NCBI RefSeq assembly: GCF_014495685.1
Contig: NZ_JACTVI010000018.1
Location: 53,665-117,664 of the forward strand
Length of the DNA: 64,000 nucleotides
DNA from: Streptomyces sp. TRM68367
Lineage (GTDB): Bacteria; Actinomycetota; Actinomycetes; Streptomycetales; Streptomycetaceae
Reading direction: 5' to 3'
Shown here: positions 40,767 to 49,049 of the stretch, one piece after another
How the letters are laid out: the number at the start of each line of letters is the position of its first letter
Position numbering within the stretch: the first letter of the stretch is position 1
Notes under the pieces: generated by a model
The model's input: only the letters and a program-made list of their open reading frames with translations
Told to the model about the DNA's origin: nothing
Databases searched by the model: none
Made by a program: the position numbers and the translations under genes

Positions 40767-42262
40767 GCTCCCTCGTCCAGTCCGTCGACTGGCTCGCGAT
40801 CGCGCCGCCCACCATCGCCGCGGTCGTCGGACTCGGCGTCCTCGTCGCCGACCTGTTCGTGAGCTCCTCGAAGAAGGCGCTGCTCGGCTGGGCTTCCGTC
40901 GCGGGACTCGCCGCCGCGACGGTCATGCTGCTGCCCCTCCTGGACGGCGACCGCAGCACCTTCTGCCTGACCGGCGAACCCGAGGTGTGCAGCTACACCG
41001 CCGACCGCTTCACCCTCGTCATCCAGTTCCTGGTCCTCGCGGGCGCCCTCCTTACCGCCCTGCTGTCGGTCACCGCCCTCAAGGACGCGCGCAAGGGACT
41101 TCCCGAAGGGGAGTTCTGGTTCCTGCTGCTGTCGTCCGCGGCCGGCGCCGCCCTCCTGCCCGCCTCCCGCGACCTCGCGACCCTCATCGTGGCCCTGGAG
41201 GTCGCCTCCCTGCCGGCCTTCGCCCTCGTGGGCCTCAGGCACGGCGACCGCAAGTCCTCCGAAGCGGCCCTGAAGTTCTTCCTGTCCTCGGTCACCGCGA
41301 CCGCGGTCAGCCTCCTCGGCATCAGCTTCGTGTACGCCTCCACCGGCACCCTCTACCTCACCCAGGTCGCCGACCGTATCCAGAACGTCGACGGCCGGCT
41401 CGACACGCTCGCCCAGACCGGCGTCGTCCTCACCCTCATCGGCTTCGCCTTCAAGATGGCCGCCGTCCCCTTCCACTTCTGGGTGCCCGACACCTACGTC
41501 GGAGCGCCCCTGCCGGTCGCCGCCTACCTGTCGGTCGTCGGCAAGGCCGTCGGCTTCTCCGGCCTGATCCTCGTCACGGTCGTCGCCCTCCCCTCGTACG
41601 GCGACGTCTGGGGCCCCGCGCTCGCGGTGCTGGCCGCTCTCACCATGACCGTCGGCAATGTCGGCGCTCTGCGCCAGCAGGCCACGCGCGCGTACAGCGC
41701 CGTACGCCTGCTGGCCTGGTCGTCCGTCGGACAGGCCGGCTACCTCCTGGTGCCGATCGCCGCCGCCGCGTACGCCGACGACGCCGAGCGGTCGATCGGC
41801 TCCACCGTCGCCTACGCGCTGATGTACGGCGCGGTGAACCTCGGCGCCTTCGCGGTGGCCGCCGTCGTGGGCCGTACCAGGCCCCTCAACCGCATCACGG
41901 ACTACCGCGGCCTTTACGCCGCCAATCCCCTCACCGCGCTGCTCCTGGCCTTCTTCCTGCTCTGCCTCGCCGGACTGCCGCCGGGCATCATCGGCCTCTT
42001 CGCCAAGGTCACCGTCTTCTCCGCGGCCGTCGACGCGGGCCTCGGCTGGCTGGCCGTGGTCATGGCCGTCAACGTCGTGATCGCGCTGTTCTACTACCTC
42101 CAGTGGACGGCCCTGCTGTTCCGCGCCCCCGAAGGCGAGCCCGAGACGCACCTCCTGCCCGCGCCGCTCACGGCGGCGATCACGCTCACCGGGGTCCTCG
42201 CCATCGCCCTGTCCGGAGCGCCCCAGCTGGTCCTGCGCTTCGCCGACACCGGGCTGTTCTGA
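40763..42262 (+). CDS. nuoN: NADH-quinone oxidoreductase subunit N (antiporter-like)
   Basis: 499 residues. ATLIVALEVASLPAFALVGL, KMAAVPFHFWVPDTYVGAPLPVAAYLSVVGK and LLAWSSVGQAGYLLVPI are the expected NuoN blocks. Last gene of the operon; about 235 bp follow before htpX. Confidence 0.96.
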   Translation: MSSLVQSVDWLAIAPPTIAAVVGLGVLVADLFVSSSKKALLGWASVAGLAAATVMLLPLLDGDRSTFCLTGEPEVCSYTADRFTLVIQFLVLAGALLTALLSVTALKDARKGLPEGEFWFLLLSSAAGAALLPASRDLATLIVALEVASLPAFALVGLRHGDRKSSEAALKFFLSSVTATAVSLLGISFVYASTGTLYLTQVADRIQNVDGRLDTLAQTGVVLTLIGFAFKMAAVPFHFWVPDTYVGAPLPVAAYLSVVGKAVGFSGLILVTVVALPSYGDVWGPALAVLAALTMTVGNVGALRQQATRAYSAVRLLAWSSVGQAGYLLVPIAAAAYADDAERSIGSTVAYALMYGAVNLGAFAVAAVVGRTRPLNRITDYRGLYAANPLTALLLAFFLLCLAGLPPGIIGLFAKVTVFSAAVDAGLGWLAVVMAVNVVIALFYYLQWTALLFRAPEGEPETHLLPAPLTAAITLTGVLAIALSGAPQLVLRFADTGLF

Positions 42263-42498
42263 GCACCGGTCGCTTCGGCCACGCGCGCGTGGGGCACCCG
42301 ATCTCCGCGCACGCGTGCGGCACGCGGCCACCGTCACACGGACGGCCCACGCACGCCGCCGGACGCAAGAGGGAACCCGGGGCCCTCGCCTGGCGTTGAC
42401 CAGTACGGGAGGGTCCACTGGACGTGACACCACGGCACCAGTGGCAGCACAGATCACCCAGCAAGGGTTCCCCTGCCGCACCACTTGGAGGGCGTACC

Positions 42499-43362
42499 GT
42501 GCACCGCCGGCACAACGGGCTCAGGACCGCAGTCCTCCTCGGGGGACTGTCCGCACTCATCATCCTCATCGGCAGCTTCTTCGGCCGCATGGGGCTCGTC
42601 GTCGCCGTCCTGGTCGCCCTGGGCACGAACGCGTACGCGTACTGGAACAGCGACAAGCTGGCGCTACGCGCGATGCGTGCCCGCCCGGTGAGCGAGTTCG
42701 AGGCCCCGGGGCTGTACCGCATGGTCCGTGAGCTCTCCACCCAGGCCCGCCAGCCCATGCCGCGCCTGTACATCTCCCCGACGGAGGCGCCCAACGCCTT
42801 CGCCACCGGCCGCAATCCGCGCAACGCCGCCGTGTGCTGCACCGACGGCATCCTGCGCCTGTTGGACGAGCGCGAGCTGCGCGGCGTCATCGGCCACGAG
42901 CTCAGCCACGTCTACAACCGCGACATCCTGATCTCGTCGGTCGCCGGCGCCCTCGCCTCCGTGATCATGTTCCTGGTGAACTTCGCCTGGCTGATTCCCA
43001 TCGGCCGCTCCGACGACGACGAGGGCCCCGGCCTCCTCGGCATGCTGCTGATCATGATCCTGGGGCCGCTCGCCGCGTCCCTCATCCAACTGGCCATCAG
43101 CCGCTCCCGGGAGTACGAGGCCGATGCCTCCGGCTCCCAGCTGACCGGCGACCCGCTTGCCCTCGCCAGCGCCCTGCGCAAGCTCGAAACGGGCACCAAG
43201 CAGCTCCCGCTGCCACCCGAGCCCCGTATCGAGACCGCCAGCCATATGATGATCGCGAACCCGTTCCGCCCGGGGCAGGGGCTTGCGCGGATGTTCTCCA
43301 CGCACCCGCCGATGGCCGACCGCATCTCCCGGCTCGAAAAGATGGCAGGTCCCCACCAGTGA
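42499..43362 (+). CDS. htpX: HtpX-family membrane zinc metalloprotease
   Basis: 287 residues from GTG 42499 (TTGGAGGG upstream). Zinc site HELSH near residue 135 with a third ligand in [10 protein letters not shown] near 207. Four hydrophobic helices: two at the N-terminus (~10-50) and two around 150-195. Degrades damaged membrane proteins as part of envelope quality control; fits beside a large membrane-complex operon. Overlaps the next start (GTGA). Confidence 0.95.
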   Translation: MHRRHNGLRTAVLLGGLSALIILIGSFFGRMGLVVAVLVALGTNAYAYWNSDKLALRAMRARPVSEFEAPGLYRMVRELSTQARQPMPRLYISPTEAPNAFATGRNPRNAAVCCTDGILRLLDERELRGVIGHELSHVYNRDILISSVAGALASVIMFLVNFAWLIPIGRSDDDEGPGLLGMLLIMILGPLAASLIQLAISRSREYEADASGSQLTGDPLALASALRKLETGTKQLPLPPEPRIETASHMMIANPFRPGQGLARMFSTHPPMADRISRLEKMAGPHQ

Positions 43363-43754
43363 AGACAATCCTCAACATCGTCTGGCTCATTCTGAGCGGT
43401 TTCTGGCTGTTCCTCGGCTACCTCCTCGCGGGCGTGCTGCTGGGCATCACGATCATCGGCATCCCGTTCGGCGTCGCGGCCTTCCGCATCGGTGTCTACG
43501 CGCTGTGGCCCTTCGGGTACACGACCGTCGAGCGCCGTGACACGGGCGCGCCGTCCTGCATCGGCAACGTGCTGTGGCTGGTCCTCGCGGGCTGGTGGCT
43601 GGCCCTCGGCCACATCGTCACCGGCATCGCCCTGTGCGTCACGATCATCGGCATCCCGCTCGGCATCGCCAACTTCAAGCTGATCCCGGTCTCGCTGCTG
43701 CCGCTGGGCCGCGAAATCGTCCGCACGGACCGGCCGTTCACCGACCGCTGGTGA
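43359..43754 (+). CDS. YccF-family membrane protein
   Basis: 131 residues with two repeated helix pairs: [35 protein letters not shown] (first) and [35 protein letters not shown] (second), each ending in TIIGIP(F/L)G, then [14 protein letters not shown]. This is the YccF (DUF307) domain. Function unknown; coupled to htpX by a 4-nt overlap. Confidence 0.9.
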   Translation: MKTILNIVWLILSGFWLFLGYLLAGVLLGITIIGIPFGVAAFRIGVYALWPFGYTTVERRDTGAPSCIGNVLWLVLAGWWLALGHIVTGIALCVTIIGIPLGIANFKLIPVSLLPLGREIVRTDRPFTDRW

Positions 43755-43783
43755 CGCCGGACCGGTCGCCCGTTCAGTCGCCC

Positions 43784-43812
43784 GTTTTCCACAGGCGGGG
43801 GGTTGTCCACAG
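43784..43812 (+). promoter_or_regulatory. Two DnaA-box-like sites
   Basis: GTTTTCCACAGG followed about nine bases later by GTTGTCCACAGG. TTGTCCACA is the streptomycete DnaA box consensus; the other differs at one position. They lie between the yccF-like gene and the SUKH gene, same orientation. Away from oriC; could titrate DnaA or act in local control. Confidence 0.5.
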
Positions 43813-43851
43813 GCCCGCACGGCTGTCAGAGGCGGGCGGCATGATGAACGC

Positions 43852-44418
43852 ATGACCGAGATCGAGCAGTTGCTGGCACGGGTGGCGGCCAAGGCCCGCA
43901 ACACCCGCCCGTGGGGCTGGACTTCACTCCCCGAGCCCGTCGACGCGGACACCCTGGCCCGCGCCGAGTCCGCGCTGGGCTTTCGTCTGCCCCCGCTGCT
44001 CGCCGAGCTCTATCTGCGGATAGGAGACGGCGGATTCGGCCCGGAGTACGGCCTGTTGCCGCTGCTCGACGGCCCGCCCGCCGGCGAGCCCGCCGCTGTC
44101 GTCCAGTACCTCGCCAACCGCGCCGACGCCCGCAAGGACCCCGACTGGTCCTGGCCGGAGGGCGTCCTGCCGATATCCCACTGGGGCTGCGCCATGTACG
44201 CGTGCGTGGACTGCCACGCCCCCGAGTCCACCGTCCTGCTCTTCGAGCCGAACGCCGACGGCGCCGACCACGCCTGGTTCGTCGACGCCCCCAGCCTCAC
44301 GGACTGGCTCCGCGCCTGGGTCGACGGCACGGGCTGGTACGAAGAGACGAACGAGGAGCTGGGCATGCGCCCGTGGACCGACTTCCGCATACGCACCACG
44401 CAGGCGCGGGCTTCCTGA
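43852..44418 (+). CDS. SMI1/KNR4 (SUKH) family protein
   Basis: 188 residues. IEQLLARVAAKARN, ADTLARAESALGFRLPPLLAELYLRIGDGGFGPEYGLLPL and the end WLRAWVDGTGWYEE match the SUKH fold. Family members are often immunity proteins for contact-dependent or polymorphic toxins, but many are housekeeping or orphan. No toxin gene next to it. Confidence 0.88.
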   Translation: MTEIEQLLARVAAKARNTRPWGWTSLPEPVDADTLARAESALGFRLPPLLAELYLRIGDGGFGPEYGLLPLLDGPPAGEPAAVVQYLANRADARKDPDWSWPEGVLPISHWGCAMYACVDCHAPESTVLLFEPNADGADHAWFVDAPSLTDWLRAWVDGTGWYEETNEELGMRPWTDFRIRTTQARAS

Positions 44419-44551
44419 GACACGAGGCCGCCCACGCGTTGGCGCAGGGCTCGCTGCCGCCGTAAGGGAACGTGAGTTGTCGCGTCGGCCGCACGACAGG
44501 CGCAGCCACCCGCGCGGAGTCAGCGCAGCCGCCTTGGCGAAGCCGGCCGCC

Positions 44552-45808
44552 CTACCGCCCCGCCACCCGCGCCCGCAGCCTCCGCCGCACCGCGTACGCC
44601 GCGACGCCCACCGCCAGCACACCCGCGCCCGCGGCCACCGACACCCCCGGAAGGGAGAACGCCAGGAGCACGCACCCGACGAGGCCCACGGCCGGTACCG
44701 CACGCCTGATCGGGGACGGGTCCAGGGTCCAGGCCGACGCGTTGGCCACCGCGTAGTACACCAGGACACCGAAGGAGGAGAAGCCGATCGCGCCCCGCAC
44801 ATCCACCGTGGCGGCCAGGACCGCGACCACCGCACCCACGGCCAGCTCGGCCCGGTGCGGCACCTGGAAGCGCGGATGGACGGCGGACAGTGCACCGGGC
44901 AGATGCCCGTCCCGGGCCATGGCCAGCGTCGTCCGCGAGACGCCCAGGATCAGGGCCAGCAGCGAGCCCAGCGCGGCCACGGCGGCGCCCACCCGCACGA
45001 CCGGCACCAGCCCCGGCACCCCGGCCGCCCGCACCGCGTCGGCCAGCGGCGCGGCCGCATCCCCGAGACCACCGGAACCCAGCACGGAAAGGACGGCGAT
45101 CGCCACACACGCGTACACCGCCAGCGCGATGCCCAGGGCCAGTGGGATCGCCCGCGGAATCGTGCGCGCCGGATCACGCACCTCCTCGCCGAGGGTCGCG
45201 ATCCGCGCATACCCCGCGAAGGCGAAGAACAGCAGGCCGGCCGCCTGAAGCACCCCGACCGCGCCGTCCGACGCCCCGATGTCCAGCCGCCCGGCATCGG
45301 ACTCACCGGACCCCAGACACACGACGACCACGGAAGCGAGGACAGCCAGGACCGCCGCCACGATCGCCCGCGTCAGCCACGCGGACTTCTGGACCCCGCC
45401 GTAGTTCACCGCGGTCAGCGCCACCACGGCCGCGACCGCCACGGCGTGCGCCTGCCCCGGCCAGACGTACGCACCCACGGTGAGTGCCATCGCCGCACAG
45501 GAGGCAGTCTTCCCGACCACGAACGACCAGCCCGCGAGATAACCCCAGAACTCCCCGAGCCGCTCGCGCCCGTACACGTACGTGCCGCCGGAGGCCGGAT
45601 ACCGTGCGGCCAGCCGTGCCGACGACATGGCGTTGCAGTAGGCGACCACGGCGGCGACCGCGAGCCCGAGCAGCAGCCCCGACCCGGCCGCGTGGGCCGC
45701 GGGCCCCAGCGCGGCGAAGATCCCGGCTCCCACCATCGAGCCGAGGCCGATGACGACCGCGTCGGCCACGCCGAGGGTGCGCCGCAGTTCGGGACCGGCA
45801 ACTGTCAT
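44552..45808 (-). CDS. APC-family amino-acid permease
   Basis: 418 residues from ATG 45808 (AAGG upstream); longer frame from TTG rejected. About twelve membrane helices; VADAVVIGLGSMVGAGIFAALGPAA is the conserved helix 1 GxGIF motif, and SFVVGKTASCAAM and FFAFAGYARIATLGEEVRDPARTIPRAI are typical of the family. Amino-acid/proton symport or exchange is likely; substrate unknown. Confidence 0.92.
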   Translation of the reverse strand: MTVAGPELRRTLGVADAVVIGLGSMVGAGIFAALGPAAHAAGSGLLLGLAVAAVVAYCNAMSSARLAARYPASGGTYVYGRERLGEFWGYLAGWSFVVGKTASCAAMALTVGAYVWPGQAHAVAVAAVVALTAVNYGGVQKSAWLTRAIVAAVLAVLASVVVVCLGSGESDAGRLDIGASDGAVGVLQAAGLLFFAFAGYARIATLGEEVRDPARTIPRAIPLALGIALAVYACVAIAVLSVLGSGGLGDAAAPLADAVRAAGVPGLVPVVRVGAAVAALGSLLALILGVSRTTLAMARDGHLPGALSAVHPRFQVPHRAELAVGAVVAVLAATVDVRGAIGFSSFGVLVYYAVANASAWTLDPSPIRRAVPAVGLVGCVLLAFSLPGVSVAAGAGVLAVGVAAYAVRRRLRARVAGR

Positions 45809-45987
45809 GGGCGGCACCTTACTGATCAGTGCAACCAGGGGATGCCCCCGGGACGTCCTCTCCACCAAGACGGCATGAACTCGCGCGCGACCAGAACGAC
45901 GTACGAACCGCGAGCACGGCTTGCCCGGAGATCAACATCACAGTGCCGGGACAGCACGGGCACAGCGTGAAAGGGCAGGTTCACCGC

Positions 45988-46251
45988 ATGGGCATCATCA
46001 GTTGGATCATCCTGGGCCTGTTGGCCGGCGCCATCGCCAAGTTCCTGCTGCCGGGCCGCGACCCGGGCGGCTTCGTCGGCACGACCGTGATCGGTGTCGC
46101 GGGCGCGTTCATCGGCGGTTGGATATCGGCCCGTTGGCTGGACCACCCGATCGCCAAGCACTTCTACGACGGCGCCACGTGGGCCGCCGCGATCGGGGGC
46201 TCGCTCGTCCTGCTGATCGCCTACCGGCTGCTGTTCGGCAACTCACGCTGA
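45988..46251 (+). CDS. GlsB/YeaQ/YmgE-family membrane protein
   Basis: 87 residues. GIISWIILGLLAGAIAKFLLPGRDPGG is the hallmark of the transglycosylase-associated (GlsB/YeaQ) family, followed by GTTVIGVAGAFIGGWIS and a third hydrophobic segment. Start at ATG 45988; upstream codons in the same frame are not conserved-looking. Stress-related small membrane protein of unclear action. Confidence 0.9.
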   Translation: MGIISWIILGLLAGAIAKFLLPGRDPGGFVGTTVIGVAGAFIGGWISARWLDHPIAKHFYDGATWAAAIGGSLVLLIAYRLLFGNSR

Positions 46252-46416
46252 GCACGACATCGCGCTGAGCACGACATCGCGCTGAGCACGAACTCGCGCT
46301 GAGGGCGCCCCTGACCGCGGCCAGCAGGCGAGAAGGGTGGGCACCGACGGGTGCTCACCGTTCCTCGTACGCGCGCGGGGCGTGGCCCACCGGCCGGCCT
46401 GACCCCGCCGCACCGG

Positions 46417-46905
46417 CTACCGGTAGTTCACGAACTGCATCGCGAAGTCGAAGTCCTGGCCCTTGAGGAGGGCGATGACGGCCTGCAGGTCGTCGCGGCT
46501 CTTGGAGCTGACCCGCAGCTCTTCGCCCTGCACCTGGGCCTTCACGCCCTTCGGACCCTCGTCACGAATGATCTTCGCCACCTTCTTCGCGTTCTCCTGG
46601 GAGATGCCCTCCTTGATCGATGCGAAGATCTTGTACTCCTTGCCGGAGAGCTGGGGCTCGCCCGCGTCCAGAGCCTTCAGCGAGATGCCGCGCTTGATCA
46701 GCTTGGACTGGAAGACGTCGAGGACAGCCTTCACCCGGTCCTCGGAGTTCGCCTCCATGAGGACCTTCTCACCGGACCACGAGATCGAGGCACCCACGCC
46801 CTTGAAGTCGTAGCGCTGCGAGATCTCCTTGGCGGCCTGGTTGAGGGCGTTGTCGACCTCCTGCCGCTCGACCTTCGAGACGATGTCGAAACTGGAGTCG
46901 GCCAT
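46417..46905 (-). CDS. yajQ: YajQ-family nucleotide-binding protein
   Basis: 162 residues; ATG 46905 with AAGGAG upstream. Two-domain YajQ fold ([32 protein letters not shown] at the N-terminus, [23 protein letters not shown] at the end). Homologues bind c-di-GMP or nucleic acid. Immediately upstream is a 10-bp tandem repeat (46928-46957). Confidence 0.96.
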   Translation of the reverse strand: MADSSFDIVSKVERQEVDNALNQAAKEISQRYDFKGVGASISWSGEKVLMEANSEDRVKAVLDVFQSKLIKRGISLKALDAGEPQLSGKEYKIFASIKEGISQENAKKVAKIIRDEGPKGVKAQVQGEELRVSSKSRDDLQAVIALLKGQDFDFAMQFVNYR

Positions 46906-46927
46906 GTCCTGTGGCTCCTTGTATCGG

Positions 46928-46957
46928 GGTGCGTATCGGTGCGTATCGGTGCGTACC
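46928..46957. repeat. 10-bp tandem repeat upstream of yajQ
   Basis: GGTGCGTATC twice and GGTGCGTACC once, head to tail, about 25-50 bp before the yajQ start on the - strand. May affect promoter spacing; no other meaning seen. Confidence 0.8.
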
Positions 46958-47137
46958 GGCGTACGTGGGGGCGGCCATGGGACCGCCGTGGGTCCGGGCC
47001 GCGTCCGGACAAGCCTAGCCACCCCCGGTCCCCCGGGCGCTGATCAATCGGGTGGCGAAGCACCCCCGTGTATCGGGTATTGTTTACGTCGTTGCCACGG
47101 AGCACCGCCGAGAGGCGGTCGACGGGCAGCAACCCCC

Positions 47138-47219
47138 GGCGGTGTGCCCGAGCGGCCAAAGGGAGCAGACTGTAAATCTGCCGGCTCAGCCTTCCCAGGT
47201 TCGAATCCTGGCGCCGCCA
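47138..47219 (+). tRNA. tRNA-Tyr (anticodon GUA)
   Basis: 82-nt cloverleaf with a 7-bp acceptor stem (GGCGGTG pairing CGCCGCC with one G-U), anticodon GTA at 47172-47174 in loop CTGTAAA, a long variable arm as expected for bacterial tRNA-Tyr, T-loop TTCGAAT and discriminator A. The 3' half from 47170 on is the left core of the integration repeat, so the integrated element restores the full gene. CCA is not encoded (CAC follows). Confidence 0.96.
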
Positions 47220-47235
47220 CTTTGGGGAAGACCCC
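47170..47235 (+). repeat. attL: 66-bp left attachment core
   Basis: Runs from the anticodon loop of tRNA-Tyr through its 3' end into CTTTGGGGAAGACCCC and is identical to 62831-62896. Integrase gene lies 160 bp to the right and reads toward it. Confidence 0.95.
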
Positions 47236-47273
47236 TTCTGATCAGGTTTTTCGCCTGTTCAGAGGGGGTTTTT
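47231..47273 (+). terminator. Rho-independent terminator after tRNA-Tyr, carried by the element
   Basis: Stem ACCCC-CTGA-AGG pairing CCT-TCAG-GGGGT with small bulges, followed by a T-run (TTTTT). Lies just inside the element, so it stands in for the chromosomal terminator displaced to the right end. Confidence 0.75.
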
Positions 47274-47393
47274 CGTTGACCCTCCCTGTTCGATTCGTCG
47301 TGGACGGAGCGAGGGCGTGTCTCACCTCGTACCGCCCGTATCCCACCGTTGATCAGTGCGTGTCCCCCAGGCGTCCCCCGGGGGTGATCATGA

Positions 47394-48725
47394 TCACTCC
47401 GGCTCGTTCCACTCCCGTAGGGCTGCGTCGATCCGGCTATTCGCCCGTTCCCGCGTCTGGTCGAGGACCTTGGCGTACACCTTGTGCAGTACCGCGATGC
47501 TGTGGCCGGCACGCCGGGCGCACTCCATCGCATCCACCCCGGAACTGAGCCAGAACGACACCCCGGCGTGCCGGAGGTCGTAGGGGCGACGGGCCAGCAA
47601 GGATGCCGTTTCCGCCTCGCTCAGTACGTCCTTCCGGGCCTTGGCCCATACTTCCCCATAGCCGGTCTCCTGTAGCAGGCCATCACGGTTCGTCCGGAAG
47701 AGCCGGCCATCGGGTGCCGTGCCGTGGGTGGCGATGTGCTGTCGCAGCAGACGGACGAAGTGCGGCGGGATCGGCACCGGACGGGAGTCCTTCTTGGCGC
47801 GGGCCTTGAGGTGGCGTGTCTCATGCGCCGTTCCGTCGTCGGTCCAGCTCCGTCCGGCCCGGACAACTCCTTGCCGCAGGGTAAGCATCCCCCACCCCGT
47901 CTCCGGGAGGTGGCACTGGCTCACGCGCAGTCCGGCGGCCTCGGCTGGACGCATGGCCGCGTAGTACAGGCACCCGAAGAACGCTTCCAGGTGTCGCCCA
48001 CGCGGGCCCTGCTCACGCACCCCTGCCAGCAGCGCGCGGACCTGGCGAGGGTTGGCCACGCTCTCGGGGTCCACCGCTTCCACTGACTTCGGGGCAGTCC
48101 ACTTCACGGCCGTGATCGGGTTGACCGGCATGGTGAAGTACTGCTCTTCCACGGCGAGCCCGAGAACGTCGCTGTCCAGCCGGAGGGATAGCGCGTCCAG
48201 GGCCAGACGTACGGTCGCCGGATCCTCCAGCGCGGAGACCGGCATGGAGTGCTTGGAGATCCAGGTGAGGGCGCGGGCCACATCGTCCGGCGGGGTCTCG
48301 TTCCAGCGGTTCCGGTTGTACGCCCACCCGTACAGCGCCCGTCGCATAAGCGCGGTGTCGGGCATCCCCGTCTTGGTCTTCACGAGCGCGGGAGTGATGG
48401 TTGCCAGCGCATCGGCGTAGTTCTTCCGCGACTTTGCCGGAGCCAGCACCCACTTGCGGTCGACGTACGCGCGGCTGTGCTCGTACCACGTGATGGAGCC
48501 CTGCTTGGCGCGCAGCTCGGATACGGGCAGGCCCGTTTCCTCGTCGAACTGGTCGCCGCGTCGCACGGCAGACATGAGTTCCGAGCGGCGCCCCTCGGCC
48601 TGGACCTTGAGTGTGTAGCTCTTGGAGTGCTTGCGCTCCCCGACCAGCCAGCGCAGGCGGTAGGGCTTCGGGCGATCCTTGCGAACCTCGATGGAGTAGA
48701 GGCGAACGTCGTAGGTCAGTGCCAT
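47394..48725 (-). CDS. int: Tyrosine-type site-specific integrase
   Basis: 443 residues from ATG 48725 (GGAG upstream). N-terminal DNA-binding/SAM-like region (~residues 60-190), catalytic domain from ~230: Arg in YAAMRPAEAAGLR, Lys in LKARAKKDSRPVP, His-x-x-Arg region RPYDLRHAG (Arg385), His408 in GHS and nucleophile Tyr417 in HKVYAKV. Acts at the tRNA-Tyr att core next to it; size fits AICE integrases. Confidence 0.95.
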   Translation of the reverse strand: MALTYDVRLYSIEVRKDRPKPYRLRWLVGERKHSKSYTLKVQAEGRRSELMSAVRRGDQFDEETGLPVSELRAKQGSITWYEHSRAYVDRKWVLAPAKSRKNYADALATITPALVKTKTGMPDTALMRRALYGWAYNRNRWNETPPDDVARALTWISKHSMPVSALEDPATVRLALDALSLRLDSDVLGLAVEEQYFTMPVNPITAVKWTAPKSVEAVDPESVANPRQVRALLAGVREQGPRGRHLEAFFGCLYYAAMRPAEAAGLRVSQCHLPETGWGMLTLRQGVVRAGRSWTDDGTAHETRHLKARAKKDSRPVPIPPHFVRLLRQHIATHGTAPDGRLFRTNRDGLLQETGYGEVWAKARKDVLSEAETASLLARRPYDLRHAGVSFWLSSGVDAMECARRAGHSIAVLHKVYAKVLDQTRERANSRIDAALREWNEPE

Positions 48726-48735
48726 ATGAACTCCA

Positions 48736-48762
48736 GAGGGGCCCGCCGGAAGCGGGCCCCTC
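48736..48762 (-). terminator. Stem-loop between xis and int
   Basis: Perfect 10-bp stem GAGGGGCCCG / CGGGCCCCTC with a 7-nt loop. Lacks a following T-run on the - strand; may partly terminate or stabilise the xis transcript ahead of int. Confidence 0.6.
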
Positions 48763-48786
48763 GTGTCTCGTGTGTGCGGGAGGCGG

Positions 48787-48975
48787 TCAGGCGGCAGCGT
48801 CTTCCATGGACGACCACCACGCGTCGAGGTCGGTGCGGCGGCAGCGGAGGTGACCGTTGGGGAGCTTGATGAGCTTGGGTGCCTTGCCACGGGCGCGCAT
48901 GCGGTAGAAGGCGGCGCGGCTCATCTCGATCTCTTCGAGGACTTCGGGGAGCTTGAGCATCTTGGGGCGAGCCAT
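48787..48975 (-). CDS. xis: Excisionase / MerR-like winged-helix DNA-binding protein
   Basis: 62 residues from ATG 48975 with GAGGAG upstream. LKLPEVLEEIEMSRAAFYRMRARGKAPKLIKLPNGHLRCRRTDLDAWW is the small helix-turn-helix (HTH_17 type) shared by AICE excisionases. Sits directly upstream of int on the same strand, the usual xis-int order for excision control. Confidence 0.93.
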   Translation of the reverse strand: MARPKMLKLPEVLEEIEMSRAAFYRMRARGKAPKLIKLPNGHLRCRRTDLDAWWSSMEDAAA

Positions 48976-49028
48976 GGCACTCCTCAGCGAAGGCGGGGCG
49001 GGCGGGGAGAGTTGCAAATACATTCCGT

Positions 49029-49042
49029 TGAGTCGCGACTCA
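49029..49042. promoter_or_regulatory. 14-bp perfect palindrome upstream of xis
   Basis: TGAGTCGCGACTCA, with a near copy TGAGTTGCGACTCA at 49082-49095 inside the 3' end of the primase-helicase gene. The pair sits in the 74-bp gap where the xis-int promoter should be. Good candidate operator; binding protein unknown. Confidence 0.6.
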
Positions 49043-49049
49043 TCGGCAC

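Noticed and set aside
43852..44418. Immunity gene of a toxin system
   Set aside because: SUKH fold is seen, but no polymorphic toxin or secretion gene is adjacent, so the label stays at family level.
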